Of a stretch of DNA of 64,000 nt, positions 34,397 to 44,000 are shown piece by piece. The first letter of the stretch is position 1. The number at the start of each line of letters is the position of its first letter. This DNA comes from Flavobacterium sp. KACC 22763 (GTDB taxonomy: Bacteria > Bacteroidota > Bacteroidia > Flavobacteriales > Flavobacteriaceae). The notes below the pieces were generated by a model, which worked only from the letters and a program-made list of their open reading frames with translations, ran no database searches and was not told where the DNA came from. The stretch lies in NCBI RefSeq assembly GCF_028736155.1, contig NZ_CP117879.1, forward strand, positions 3,782,001-3,846,000. Reading direction: 5' to 3'. A program made the position numbers and the translations under genes.

Positions 34397-34597
34397 TTAG
34401 AAAATGTGTCAATTCGATAATTAGATAATTTCCACTCGAGCTGTCACCTTTAGCGAATTTGAAAGGCTTAATTACCTATAAAGGCTTCGACTCCGCTCAG
34501 CTTGACAAACTTCATAAAACACAAAACCCGACAGGTTTTTAAAACCTGTCGGGTTTGCTATAAATTATCTAATTGACTAATTATCTCAATTATCCAA
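34397..34597. repeat. mirrored repeats flanking a terminator (AATTAGATAATT and GTCA-GAGCGAAG families)
   Basis: GATAATTAGATAATTTCC near 34417 is answered by AATTATCTAATTGAC near 34562. In the middle, GTCACCTTTAGCGAATTTG and TTCGACTCCGCTCAGCTTG (about 34442-34505) form a degenerate inverted pair. Confidence 0.6.
34523..34557. terminator. bidirectional terminator
   Basis: Perfect stem AAACCCGACAGGTTTT/AAAACCTGTCGGGTTT between convergent Lrp and peptidase genes; same core as the fbp terminator. Confidence 0.85.
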
Positions 34598-35284
34598 TTA
34601 ATTCCTTCTACTTCCAGAATAAATTGATATATAGTACAACAACGTTGCTATCGAACCAATTGCAGCTACGACATACGTTCTTGCTGCCCATTTTAAAGCA
34701 TCTTTTGCCCCTGCTTGTTCTTCTTGCGTAAGCATATGTTTGTTTTCTAACCAAGCCAATGCACGGTTACTCGCATCATATTCTACTGGAAGTGTTATAA
34801 TAGAAAACAAAGTTGTTGCCGCAAAAATGATAATTCCGACTAATAATAATCCTGGAAAAACTTTAATCATTAAAATTCCTGCAATTAAAATCCATTGTAC
34901 AAAATTTGAAGCTACACTTACAATCGGCACTAATTTAGAACGCATTGTAAGCCATTCGTAGCCAATTGCATGCTGCACTGCGTGACCGCATTCGTGTGCT
35001 GCAACGGCTGCCGCGGCTGCGCTGCGATGGTTATAAACTGCCTCACTTAAATTTACTGTTTTATCTGATGGATTATAATGATCTGTTAACTGACCTGGCA
35101 CTGAAATAACACGAACATCTGTAATTCCGTTATCGGCAAGCATTTTTTCAGCAATTTCTCTTCCGCTCATTCCGTTTCTCAATTGCAATTTCGAATATAA
35201 TTCAAATTTGCTCTTCAGCTGCGAACTTACTAGCCAGCTGAACAACATTATAGCTCCAGCAATAATTAAATATCCTGATCCCAT
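34598..35284 (-). CDS. YugP-like membrane zinc metallopeptidase
   Basis: 228 residues. The N-terminal membrane helix (6-21) is followed by a zinc site HECGH (H97-E98-x-x-H101) in AAVAAHECGHAVQHA, with further membrane segments at about 125-160 and 205-222. EYDASNRALAWLE is the third conserved region. It belongs to the family of YugP-like neutral zinc peptidases with unknown substrates. Monocistronic. Confidence 0.85.
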   Translation of the reverse strand: MGSGYLIIAGAIMLFSWLVSSQLKSKFELYSKLQLRNGMSGREIAEKMLADNGITDVRVISVPGQLTDHYNPSDKTVNLSEAVYNHRSAAAAAVAAHECGHAVQHAIGYEWLTMRSKLVPIVSVASNFVQWILIAGILMIKVFPGLLLVGIIIFAATTLFSIITLPVEYDASNRALAWLENKHMLTQEEQAGAKDALKWAARTYVVAAIGSIATLLYYISIYSGSRRN

Positions 35285-35385
35285 TTTTTTGTGTTTTTAG
35301 ATTGATTTTAAATTTACAAAACAAACTGCAAAATGTGAACCACTTTAACAAAATGTCATTTTGACATCATTTTACCACTTTTGAC

Positions 35386-36021
35386 TTAATTCAACATGTT
35401 ATTTTTGAGTAGAAAAGCAATTAATTCTGCCACATTCTTCATTTTATACTTCTGAAGAATATTGCGTCGGTGTGTTTGAACGGTTAGAAAACTCAAAAAC
35501 AAATCGTCTGCTATTTCTTGAGTCGATTTTCCTTGCGAGAGCAATAAGGCAATATCGCGTTCTCTTCTACTCAAACCCGGAATCCTTTCCAAATCTTCAG
35601 ACAAAGGCTGACTAATTATAGTTTTTACTTCTTCGCTAAAAACAATTTCGCCTTCAATAGCTTTGTAAATACATTCTTTAAACTCATCAAAAGAAGCGTT
35701 TTTAAGAATATATCCGTTTCCACCGTTTTGGATAAACTGCATAACTAGGCTTCTTTCAGACTGGCTGCTCATACCTATAATTACAATTCTAGGATGCTTT
35801 TGCTTGATTGTTTTGCACAAATCAACTCCATTTATTACCGGAAGAAAAATATCCATTAAAATCAAATCGACTTTATTGTCTTCTATATAATCTAAAAGCG
35901 CAATTCCCGATTCGAATTTATCTACAATTTCAATATTATCTAAATCCGACAGCAAACCTGAAATTCCAGAAATCACAATCGGATGATCGTCTACTATTAC
36001 CGTTTTATACTTCATAATCAT
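35386..36021 (-). CDS. NarL/LuxR-family response regulator
   Basis: 211 residues. The receiver domain starts VIVDDHPIVISGI with phospho-acceptor D57 (LILMDIFLPVINGVD) and switch segment IIGMSS. The C-terminal LuxR-type helix-turn-helix (about 147-210) reads LSRRERDIALLLSQGKSTQE and SFLTVQTHRRNILQKYKMKN. In-frame ATGs at 36021 and 36015 both fit and both overlap the end of the kinase gene, so the pair is translationally coupled. A 16-bp perfect palindrome at 38081-38096, upstream of the kinase gene, resembles LuxR-type sites and may be its operator. Confidence 0.9.
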   Translation of the reverse strand: MIMKYKTVIVDDHPIVISGISGLLSDLDNIEIVDKFESGIALLDYIEDNKVDLILMDIFLPVINGVDLCKTIKQKHPRIVIIGMSSQSERSLVMQFIQNGGNGYILKNASFDEFKECIYKAIEGEIVFSEEVKTIISQPLSEDLERIPGLSRRERDIALLLSQGKSTQEIADDLFLSFLTVQTHRRNILQKYKMKNVAELIAFLLKNNMLN

Positions 36022-38017
36022 GATTTGGGTTATATTTTAGTTCAATATAAGTTGAAGTTCCTTTATCCAGAACAGAATCTATTTCCAATTTTCCGTTTAA
36101 GAAAGCCACACGATTTTTAATATTTCGCAAGCCCATTCCATCTCTTTTTTCTGCGTATTCTACGTTAAAGCCAATTCCGTTATCTTCAACCGTAATAAAA
36201 AACACATCTTTGTTCTGCGAGCAGGAAACCAGAATCTGCGATGATTTGGCATATTTCAAAGAATTATTCAGAAGTTCCTGAATGATTCTGAAAATCATAA
36301 TTTTAAAATGCTGTGGCAAAGTTGTTTTTTTAATCAAATACTGAAATTCGATCGTGGTTTCGGCCGTTGAATGCGAAGCACATAAATCTCTAAGCGCATG
36401 TTCAAGCCCAAGTTTCATTAAACTTTCTGGCATTAAATTCTGAGAAATATTGCGAAGTTCTTTAATCGAATCATTCAACAAAACATTAATGTTTGGTGCG
36501 TTTTCTTTATTCTCTCGATCGGCGAGATTTAAATGCATTTTAAGACCAGAAAGCATACTTCCAAGTCCGTCATGCAGATCCCTGGCAATTCTTTTACGTT
36601 CAATTTCTTCTCCTTCAATCAAAGCATTTGAAACGGATAATTTTTGCTGATTCTCTAATGCTTCAAGTTCTTGTTTATGATTGACTTCTTTTTGAAAACT
36701 TATCTTTTTCTGATAATTATTCCAGCTCCACAAAAACAAAACCGTCAGAAACAAAACAAACGAAAGCACTGCAAAAAGCAACATATTCAAACGGTTATTA
36801 TTAACCTGCAAAACCGCTTTTTCATTCTCCGACTGCAGCAGACCAATTTTCTTTTCGCTTTCTGCTTTTTTATATTTTGCTTCAAGTTCTACAATTTCAG
36901 TTTTCAGTTTAGCATCGTTTAGACTATCGTTTATAACATTGTATTTGTTCGAATAATAATAAGCTTTTGAATATTCTTTTGTTGCATTATAAACTTTAGA
37001 CAGCTCTTTGTAATAATTCTTTTTATCTACAATAAAAGGCGTTTTTGCAATTAGATATTCTAAATTGCTTTTAGCTTTATCGTAATTTTTCAGTTTAAAA
37101 AGCACTTCATATTCAGCAAATTTCAATCTGTTTACTGCAATTGCATTCTGATGGCTTTCTGCCGATTTAATTCCTTTTTCAAAACTTACTAATGCCTCGT
37201 TGTGTTTGTTTTGTTTCGCATAATAAAGCCCTTCAGAATAATAATAAGAATCATTTAAGTTTGATTCTGGATATTTTTTTAAAGTCTCAAAAGCTTTGTC
37301 CAGAATTTCTTTGGCATCATAAAAATGTTTCAGCTCGACTAAATTTTCTGCATTTATAATATACGTTTCCATCTTAGACTCTGCTAAAGTCGCAGATTTT
37401 TTGGTGGCGCTCTCAATATATTTCTGCGCTTGGTCCAGATATTCTGCCGCTTTTTCGCGTTCATCATTGTTCATAAAAATAATGGCAACTGCTTTATTTA
37501 ATGCACTGATTAATTCATAATCACCACTTTTTTTGGCAATGGGAATCGCTTCATTTACCAGCAATTTCATATAAGCATTTTCATTATTCTTACGCTGCTG
37601 CATTATACCATAATTCTGAAGTATCACAGCGCGAAGTTTATACGCTTCTTTATTACGGTATTTTTTGAGTCTAGAGTTAGCTTCTAGCAAAGCTTTTTCA
37701 AAACCATCTAAATCGCCTTTTTCTATAAAACTATAAGCATTATAAAAAATAGAAGCATCTTTTAGAAAAGGAAATTTGACTTTAAGCTTATTTGCCTGTT
37801 CAAGATATTCTTTAGATTTTTTTGCATCCTGCGACATCAAAAACAGTTTTGATAATCTGAAACTATTCAAACTTTTAACGCTATCTGATTTTGTATTTTT
37901 TGTGATTTTAACAATACTGTCAATGTAAACAGTATCATCATCTAATGAAAGAATTACTTGTGAATTGGAAATTGCGGTAAAAAATAAAAAAAATAAAAAG
38001 GCGTAGATTTTCTTCAT
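36005..38017 (-). CDS. hybrid-free TPR sensor histidine kinase (HisKA_3/NarX-like)
   Basis: 670 residues. Signal peptide (1-19), a periplasmic TPR-like helical region (about 50-370), coiled coil (370-405), one membrane helix (412-432), then the HisKA_3 domain with H482 in KRIARDLHDGLGSMLSGLKM and a HATPase domain (LLNNSLKYAKSSQ, VEDNGIGFN, GMGLRNIKNRV). The TPR sensor suggests a protein or peptide ligand in the periplasm. It overlaps the NarL regulator by 17 bp. This is the common Bacteroidota architecture for periplasm-sensing kinases; the signal is unknown. Confidence 0.88.
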   Translation of the reverse strand: MKKIYAFLFFLFFTAISNSQVILSLDDDTVYIDSIVKITKNTKSDSVKSLNSFRLSKLFLMSQDAKKSKEYLEQANKLKVKFPFLKDASIFYNAYSFIEKGDLDGFEKALLEANSRLKKYRNKEAYKLRAVILQNYGIMQQRKNNENAYMKLLVNEAIPIAKKSGDYELISALNKAVAIIFMNNDEREKAAEYLDQAQKYIESATKKSATLAESKMETYIINAENLVELKHFYDAKEILDKAFETLKKYPESNLNDSYYYSEGLYYAKQNKHNEALVSFEKGIKSAESHQNAIAVNRLKFAEYEVLFKLKNYDKAKSNLEYLIAKTPFIVDKKNYYKELSKVYNATKEYSKAYYYSNKYNVINDSLNDAKLKTEIVELEAKYKKAESEKKIGLLQSENEKAVLQVNNNRLNMLLFAVLSFVLFLTVLFLWSWNNYQKKISFQKEVNHKQELEALENQQKLSVSNALIEGEEIERKRIARDLHDGLGSMLSGLKMHLNLADRENKENAPNINVLLNDSIKELRNISQNLMPESLMKLGLEHALRDLCASHSTAETTIEFQYLIKKTTLPQHFKIMIFRIIQELLNNSLKYAKSSQILVSCSQNKDVFFITVEDNGIGFNVEYAEKRDGMGLRNIKNRVAFLNGKLEIDSVLDKGTSTYIELKYNPNHDYEV

Positions 38018-38080
38018 AAATGTGGCATTTACTCAAAGTTATTAAAGCTTAATGACTTTCGAAAAGAAATTCCTTGCTTT

Positions 38081-38120
38081 TACCTGATATCAGGTAATAA
38101 AAAATACATTTTATCAGGTA
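38081..38120. promoter_or_regulatory. perfect 16-bp palindrome plus matching half-site (candidate operator)
   Basis: TACCTGATATCAGGTA (38081-38096) is a perfect palindrome; a second ATCAGGTA half-site lies at 38113-38120, 24 bp on, directly before the -33 TTG of the lipoprotein promoter. Its ACCTG...CAGGT ends recall LuxR-type boxes. It sits between the kinase/regulator operon and the lipoprotein. Confidence 0.55.
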
Positions 38121-38151
38121 TTGTTCTCCCATAGTTAAGGGGCTAATTTTG
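38121..38151 (+). promoter_or_regulatory. promoter of the small lipoprotein gene
   Basis: TTG (38121-38123), 20 bp, TAATTTTG (38144-38151): a good match to the Bacteroidota TTG-N17-23-TAnnTTTG promoter; ATG follows at 38185. Confidence 0.65.
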
Positions 38152-38184
38152 TTGTAGATCTTACTATTAATTAAATATATACTT

Positions 38185-38580
38185 ATGAAATCAATTTTGA
38201 AAACCTTAGCAATTGTAATGACTCTTGCTTTTACTGGAGTTTCTTGCAGCAGCGATGATGATAAAGGCGGAAACAACTCAAGAGACGTTAAATATGAAGT
38301 AACAGGAAACTTTTCTGGACAGATGGATGCAGTTTATATGGAGTCTGGAGATGCTGGACAAAGTGTTGATATTGCCAAATTACCTTGGACTAAAGAATTT
38401 ACTGCTTCCGCAGGTACTACCGGTGCTGCAGTCCAGGTTTCAGGTCATGGAGGTGTTGTCGATCAAACTTTAACTGTAAAAATTTATGTTGGAGGAAAAC
38501 TAGAAAAGGAAACAACTGCGAAAGCAAAAGCTGATGGAACAATCGTTGCGATTCCTGGCACTTACATTTTCCCACTATAG
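38185..38580 (+). CDS. small surface-type lipoprotein, unknown
   Basis: 131 residues with a lipoprotein signal ending GVSC (Cys21), followed by SSDDDKGGNN, a surface-export-like acidic run. The mature part is a small beta-rich domain (YEVTGNFSGQMDAVYMESG, TLTVKIYVGGKLEKETTAKA). I recognise no family. It is divergent from the TPR kinase/NarL pair, separated by a palindrome, so it is a likely target of that system. A strong terminator follows. Confidence 0.6.
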   Translation: MKSILKTLAIVMTLAFTGVSCSSDDDKGGNNSRDVKYEVTGNFSGQMDAVYMESGDAGQSVDIAKLPWTKEFTASAGTTGAAVQVSGHGGVVDQTLTVKIYVGGKLEKETTAKAKADGTIVAIPGTYIFPL

Positions 38581-38618
38581 TTTATAGAAATTTAAAATTT
38601 TAGATTTTTGTTTTTGGT

Positions 38619-38656
38619 AAAAGAAAGCTTCGCAATTGCGAAGCTTCTTTTTTTTA
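38619..38656. terminator. bidirectional terminator
   Basis: Perfect 22-bp palindrome at 38625-38646 (AAGCTTCGCAA inverted) with a T-run on the right and AAAAG on the left, between convergent genes. Confidence 0.88.
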
Positions 38657-39250
38657 TGATTCTAACTGATGATTAACTTCTTCAAATTTTTCAATTAGAC
38701 TATTTATTTTTTCCTGCTGTTTTCTAGTTTGTTTTGGATGAATATAGAACCAGTTAAACAACATCCAGAACAATGTCATTCCATAAATCAAAATCGCCAT
38801 CAAAGGTTTCATTCTACTTGCATATTCGTACATATACAAGCAAATTCCAAGGGTTAACAAAACAAAATACAAAGTCATCAGTTTTGTCTGCATGAAGTTT
38901 TGTTTCTTTTTAATTAAAATCAAGTTTTGCAAATATTCCTGATTGGTTTGATTTGCGTCTATATTTTTATAATTACCTAATAGTTTGTTGTAAACCATTA
39001 AATAAATCAGCATTGCTAAAATCACCAAAACAATTCCGATTTTAGTCGAAACAAATTGAGGCTGATAAGAGACCCAAATAAAAGCAATGAAAGCACTAGT
39101 TGCTAAAAGCAGAATATTTGTAAGCCATAAACAACGCAAACTTGTTTTCTTAAACTTATTTATTCGCGCCAGCAAATCGCTCATGTCTGACTGACTTACA
39201 GATTGTTTTTTCCATAAATCTTTAAAATCTATATTATTATCGTTGTCCAT
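38654..39250 (-). CDS. four-helix membrane protein, probable partner of the ECF sigma factor
   Basis: 198 residues. A charged N-terminus (NNIDFKDLWKKQSVSQSDMS) precedes about four membrane helices (roughly 40-60, 68-88, 120-140, 148-168) and a basic C-terminal coiled coil. It overlaps the sigma gene by 14 bp, the position usual for an anti-sigma factor. It lacks an obvious zinc-binding anti-sigma motif, so the anti-sigma role is inferred from context only. Confidence 0.55.
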   Translation of the reverse strand: MDNDNNIDFKDLWKKQSVSQSDMSDLLARINKFKKTSLRCLWLTNILLLATSAFIAFIWVSYQPQFVSTKIGIVLVILAMLIYLMVYNKLLGNYKNIDANQTNQEYLQNLILIKKKQNFMQTKLMTLYFVLLTLGICLYMYEYASRMKPLMAILIYGMTLFWMLFNWFYIHPKQTRKQQEKINSLIEKFEEVNHQLES

Positions 39251-39710
39251 TTTCTTTAAATTTTTGAGTCAGTTTTTCTTTAATTCTGTGAATTTTCACT
39301 CTAACATTGGCTTCAGAAAGACCGACAATTTTAGCAATTTCATTTTGTTTGATATCTTCTAATTCTAACGAAATAATGATACGATCGGTTTCTGGAAGCT
39401 CAGCAATACATTTATACAAGAATTGAATCTGAGGTTCTAATGAGGTTTGTTTTTCTTCTGAAAGATGAACGGGAAGTTCAGATTTTGGAAAACGCTTCTG
39501 TTTTTCTATCTGCCTCAGGCAATTATTAGAAGCGATTCTGAAAATCCACGTACCTATAGAAGATTCATTTCTGAAAGTTTCCAGTTTCTGCCAAACAATT
39601 ATAAAAGTTTCCTGAGTCAAATCCTGAGCGGCATCATAATCGTTTACGAAACCCATGCAAAGTCTAAAAATTCTGTCCCAATAAGTTTTATATATTTCTT
39701 CGAATTTCAT
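39237..39710 (-). CDS. ECF-type RNA polymerase sigma factor
   Basis: 157 residues. Sigma-70 region 2 includes YKTYWDRIFRLCMGFVNDYD and DLTQETFIIVWQKLETFR; region 4 has LPETDRIIISLELEDIKQNE and IAKIVGLSEANVRVKIHRIK. Typical ECF length. It lies 1 bp after the hydrolase gene and overlaps the downstream membrane protein, so the three genes form one operon. The signal and targets are not visible. Confidence 0.9.
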   Translation of the reverse strand: MKFEEIYKTYWDRIFRLCMGFVNDYDAAQDLTQETFIIVWQKLETFRNESSIGTWIFRIASNNCLRQIEKQKRFPKSELPVHLSEEKQTSLEPQIQFLYKCIAELPETDRIIISLELEDIKQNEIAKIVGLSEANVRVKIHRIKEKLTQKFKENGQR

Positions 39711-39711
39711 T

Positions 39712-40560
39712 TTAAGCTTTTAAAAAATTGTTCAACTGCCCCATGTACCAAGCCGTATCATCGTACATAATAAAGTGCAGACCATTTGTGGCGTATTGAA
39801 AATTGGCCGCTTTTAAATTTTTATACTGACCTTCAATTGCTGGTTTTAAATTTATAAAATAAGATTCTAATAAAACTAAAGACGGGCATTTAATCTGTGA
39901 GATTTTTTCTCTTAAATCGGTATTATAAAAATCACAATACATTTGCCCAAAAGTGTTTCGGTCAGATTTTACACTCCAGCTCACAACCGTCTCCAATTTA
40001 GATTGATCTTGTAGAAGTCTCGGCATCATTTGTTTCTGCATATCGTAAAACTGCGTTTCGTTCATTCCCGTCATTTTACTTACAGTTGCCGTACAATCGT
40101 TATTTTCTTTTGATTTAAAAGAAGGATCACTTAAAGCGGCCAGACAAGGAAGTGCATCCACAACCACAATTTTCCCAATCAATTCTGGATAATCTGCCGC
40201 AATAGCAAGTGCCAATCCTCCGCCCATACTGTGGCCAATTACAATTGGTTTTTCAATTTTATTGTCTTTGATATAAGTTGCGATTTCGTTTTTCCAATTT
40301 TCGAATGAAGGATTTGGCTGTGGTTTTACTCCTGCAAAACCTGACATGGTAAGCGTATAGCAAGTGAAGTCTTTTTCGAATGTTGCTTTTGTTTCATTCC
40401 AAACGTCTCCAGAAGAAGCAAATCCTGGAATGAAGATTATAGATTGTTTTCCTTTTCCTGTTTTAATTACTTCAAAAGGATATTGTTTTGTTTGTGCAAA
40501 AACATTTAGACATAATGCTGAGAATAAGAATGCGATAATTAAGATGATATACTTTTTCAT
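39712..40560 (-). CDS. secreted alpha/beta hydrolase
   Basis: 282 residues with a signal peptide (MKKYIILIIAFLFSALCLNVFAQ). The alpha/beta fold has an oxyanion-type loop IIFIPGFASSGDVW, nucleophile elbow G109-H-S111-M-G in VIGHSMGGGLALAI, acidic residue in VVVDALPC and catalytic His in NGLHFIMYDDT. The substrate is unknown (esterase/lipase class). It is the first gene of an ECF-sigma operon; a periplasmic hydrolase driven by, or feeding into, a sigma response is plausible. Confidence 0.85.
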   Translation of the reverse strand: MKKYIILIIAFLFSALCLNVFAQTKQYPFEVIKTGKGKQSIIFIPGFASSGDVWNETKATFEKDFTCYTLTMSGFAGVKPQPNPSFENWKNEIATYIKDNKIEKPIVIGHSMGGGLALAIAADYPELIGKIVVVDALPCLAALSDPSFKSKENNDCTATVSKMTGMNETQFYDMQKQMMPRLLQDQSKLETVVSWSVKSDRNTFGQMYCDFYNTDLREKISQIKCPSLVLLESYFINLKPAIEGQYKNLKAANFQYATNGLHFIMYDDTAWYMGQLNNFLKA

Positions 40561-41038
40561 TTTTAATAGTTTTAAGTTGTTAAAATTCTAATAGCAATAA
40601 ATTGTTAATTAAATCGGATCCATGCTTTTGATACGGCAACTATTAAAATGTTACAACTTAATTTAAAATTTCAATAAAAAAAATTCCAAATCCCAATGTT
40701 TACGGGGGTTTATAAGGATAAAAAATGTGAGTTTTTTTTCTCGCAAAGGCACTAAGCCGCAAAGTTTTTTCCACAATCTTGTCATTTCGACGAAGGAGAA
40801 ATCTTCGCGAGAAGCTCTACAAATATTGGCTTATTGGAACGGAGTTACTTACGAAGATTTCTCCTTCGTCGAAATGACAAACTTTACGTATTGTCAGTCT
40901 GAGCGAAGTCGAAGACCAAAATAAAAAATTCGTGGAAATTCGTGCAATTCGTGGCAAAAAAACTACGCACAAAAAAAATCCCAAACCCCAATCGTAAAAT
41001 TGGAATTTGGAATTTTAAATATTGGAATTTTAAAATAA
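40561..41038. other. gene-free interval with several intergenic repeats
   Basis: 478 bp without a credible gene. It carries short unit repeats (GGAATTTGGAATTTTAAA type near 40985-41036), a GTCAGTCTGAGCGAAGTCG unit at about 40892-40911, CTCGCAAAGGCACTAAGCCG near 40739, and the 29-bp inverted repeat listed separately. A 65-codon open frame spans these repeats and is not credible. Confidence 0.6.
40779..40880. repeat. perfect 29-bp inverted repeat element
   Basis: Arms at 40779-40807 and 40852-40880 are exact inverses (core GACGAAGGAGAAATCTTCG) with a 44-bp loop. It looks like a non-coding REP/MITE-like element of a type I recall from flavobacterial genomes. No transposase is nearby. Confidence 0.8.
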
Positions 41039-44000
41039 TTAACCGACTAGGTTAATTATTTTTCCAGGAACAATAATCACTTTATTTGGTGTTCTTCCGT
41101 CTAAGTGTTTTTGAGTTCTTTCGTCTTTCATTACGATTTCTTCGATTTGTTCTTTAGTTAAATCCAAAGGCAATTCGATAGTGAAACGCATTTTTCCGTT
41201 GAAAGAAACTGGATATTCTTTATTGGTTTCAACTAAATGTTTTTCTTCAAAAATTGGGAAAGCAACTTCTGAAATTGAAGTTGTATGTCCTAATTGCGAC
41301 CATAATTCTTCTGCAATATGCGGTGCATAAGGCGAAACCAAAATTGCTAATGGCTCTAAAATCGCTCTTGAATGACAGTTTTGAGAAGACAATTCGTTTA
41401 CACAAATCATAAACTGAGAAACCGAAGTATTGAAAGAGAAATTCTCGATATCTTCAGCTACTTTTTTGATGGTTTTATGCAATGATTTCAAGTTGTCTTT
41501 TGTTGGTTCGTCGTTATTTACGATTAAACCATTATCATCAAAATACAATCTCCATAATTTTTTCAAGAAACCAAATACTCCTGAAATTCCGGCAGTGTTC
41601 CAAGGTTTTGCCTGCTCTAATGGACCTAAGAACATTTCGTATAAACGTAATGTATCTGCACCGTATTCTGCACAGATATCATCCGGAGTTACGACATTAT
41701 AATATGACTTCGACATTTTTTCGACTTCACGGCCAACAATATATTTTCCGTTTTCGTCTAAAATAAATTCTGCTGTATTGAAATCTTCTCTCCAAGCTTT
41801 GAACTTTTCGATATTTAATTCATCCGAAGAATTAACAAAATTTACATCAACACGGATAGGCTGAAAATTATAATCAATATTCACATCAATATATTCATTT
41901 GTTCCAATGATTTCTGTTAGTCTATTCTTAAAATCATTTTTTAATTTATCAATATCTGAATGTAATAATTCTGATGTCGTTTCATTATTCAATGAATTCA
42001 ACATATTCTTCGAAATAAAAATTGGAGACTTTGCCACTTCATTTTTCAAAATTTCGTCAAATTCAGTAGTATTGAAATTTACTTGATAAAAATTTCTATA
42101 AACATAAGCAGTCGTTCCTAAAATCATTCCCTGATTAATCAGTTTTTTGAATGGTTCTTCGGTAGGAGCGAAACCTTTGTCTTTTAAGAATTTGTTCCAG
42201 AAACGAGAATACAATAAATGACCTGTTGCGTGCTCACTTCCTCCAATGTATAAATCTACATTTTCCCAGTAAGCCAATGCTTCTTTGCTAGCAAATTCAG
42301 TTTCGTTGTGCGCATCCATATAACGCATCCAATACCATGAACTTCCCGCCCAACCTGGCATGGTGTTTAATTCAAGAGGAAAAATAGTGACATTGTCAAT
42401 CAACTGTGTACTAACTACTGAACACTGAACACTGTCCCAAGCCCAAACCGCTGCGTTTCCTAATGGAGGCAAACCGTCTTCTGTTGGTAAATATTTCTCT
42501 ACTTCAGGCAAAATAATTGGCAAATGCTGAGTTTCGATCATTTTAGGTAATCCATTCACATAATAAACTGGGAATGGTTCACCCCAATAACGCTGACGAG
42601 AGAAAACAGCATCACGTAAACGGTAATTTGTTTTACCTTTTCCTTGTCCGATTTCTTCTAATTTTTCAATCGCTTTTTGAGTTCCTTTTTTATAATCTAA
42701 TCCGTTTAAGAAATCAGAATTTGCGATTTCAACGTTATCTTTTGATCCGTAAGCTGCTTCAGAAATATCAACATTCGCGAAAATATTTTTGATTTCCTGC
42801 ATTCCGTTCTGACCTTTAAAGAAATTAGCAAAAGCATAATCTCTTTCGTCTCCGCAAGGAACCGCCATTACAGCGCCAGTTCCGTAACCTGCCAAAACAT
42901 AATCCCCAATCCAAACCGGAATTGATTCTTTTGTAAAAGGATGTTCAGCATAAGCTCCCGTAAATACACCAGAAATAGTTTTTACATCGGCCATACGCTC
43001 ACGCTCAGATCGTTTTGCTGTTTTTTCGATATACGCTTCAACAGCTTCTTTTTGTTCAGCAGTTGTAATTTTAGCTACCAAATCATGTTCTGGCGCCAAA
43101 GTCATAAAAGTAACTCCAAAAATAGTATCAGGTCTTGTTGTGAATGCTTCGATTACTTCATCGTGATTTTTCACATTAAAAGTCACCAAAGCTCCAACCG
43201 ATTTCCCGATCCAGTTTCTTTGAGATTCTTTAATTGATTCACTCCAATCAATATCATTTAAACCTTGAAGCAAGCGTTCGGCATAAGCAGAAATTCGCAT
43301 ACTCCATTGTGTCATTTTTTTTCTTATAACAGGAAAGCCTCCACGTTCAGAAACTCCATTTACAATTTCGTCATTTGCCAAAACAGTTCCTAAGCCTGGA
43401 CACCAGTTTACTTCTGTTTCTGCCAAATAGGTTAATCTATATTGCAAAAGGATTTTTTCTTGTTCATCTTTAGAAAATGCATTCCATTCGCTTGACGAAA
43501 AAACGGCAATATTATCATCAGAAACGGCGCTTACATTTGCATTTCCTTCTTTCTCAAAAACTGAAATTAAAGTCGAAATATCTTCAGCTTTGTCTGTCGT
43601 TTTATTATACCAAGAATTAAACAACTGGATAAAAATCCATTGTGTATGCTTATAGTAATCAGGATTTGAAGTACGTACTTCACGCGCCCAATCAAATGAG
43701 AATCCGATTTTGTCTAATTGTTTTCTGTAACCAGCAATTTGTTTTCCTTCTTTGTCAACTCCACCGTCAATATTTACGCGCGTTGTATCTTCAGGACGCT
43801 GTCCTGTCTGAATCGCATATTGTTCTGCAGGCAATCCGAAACTATCGTAACCCATTGGATGCAAAACATTGAAACCTTGATGTCTTTTGAAACGAGAATA
43901 CACATCTGAAGCTATATAACCCAGCGGATGCCCAACGTGCAGTCCTGCTCCAGATGGATAAGGAAACATGTCGAGAACATAATGTTTCGGTTTTTCAGAG

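Noticed and set aside
40727..40924. 65-codon plus-strand frame
   Set aside because: It runs through the 29-bp inverted repeat and GAGCGAAGTCG units; the protein is a translation of repeat DNA.
42941..43237. 98-codon plus-strand frame within leuS
   Set aside because: Antisense to the leuS editing domain, which is well conserved; no independent evidence.
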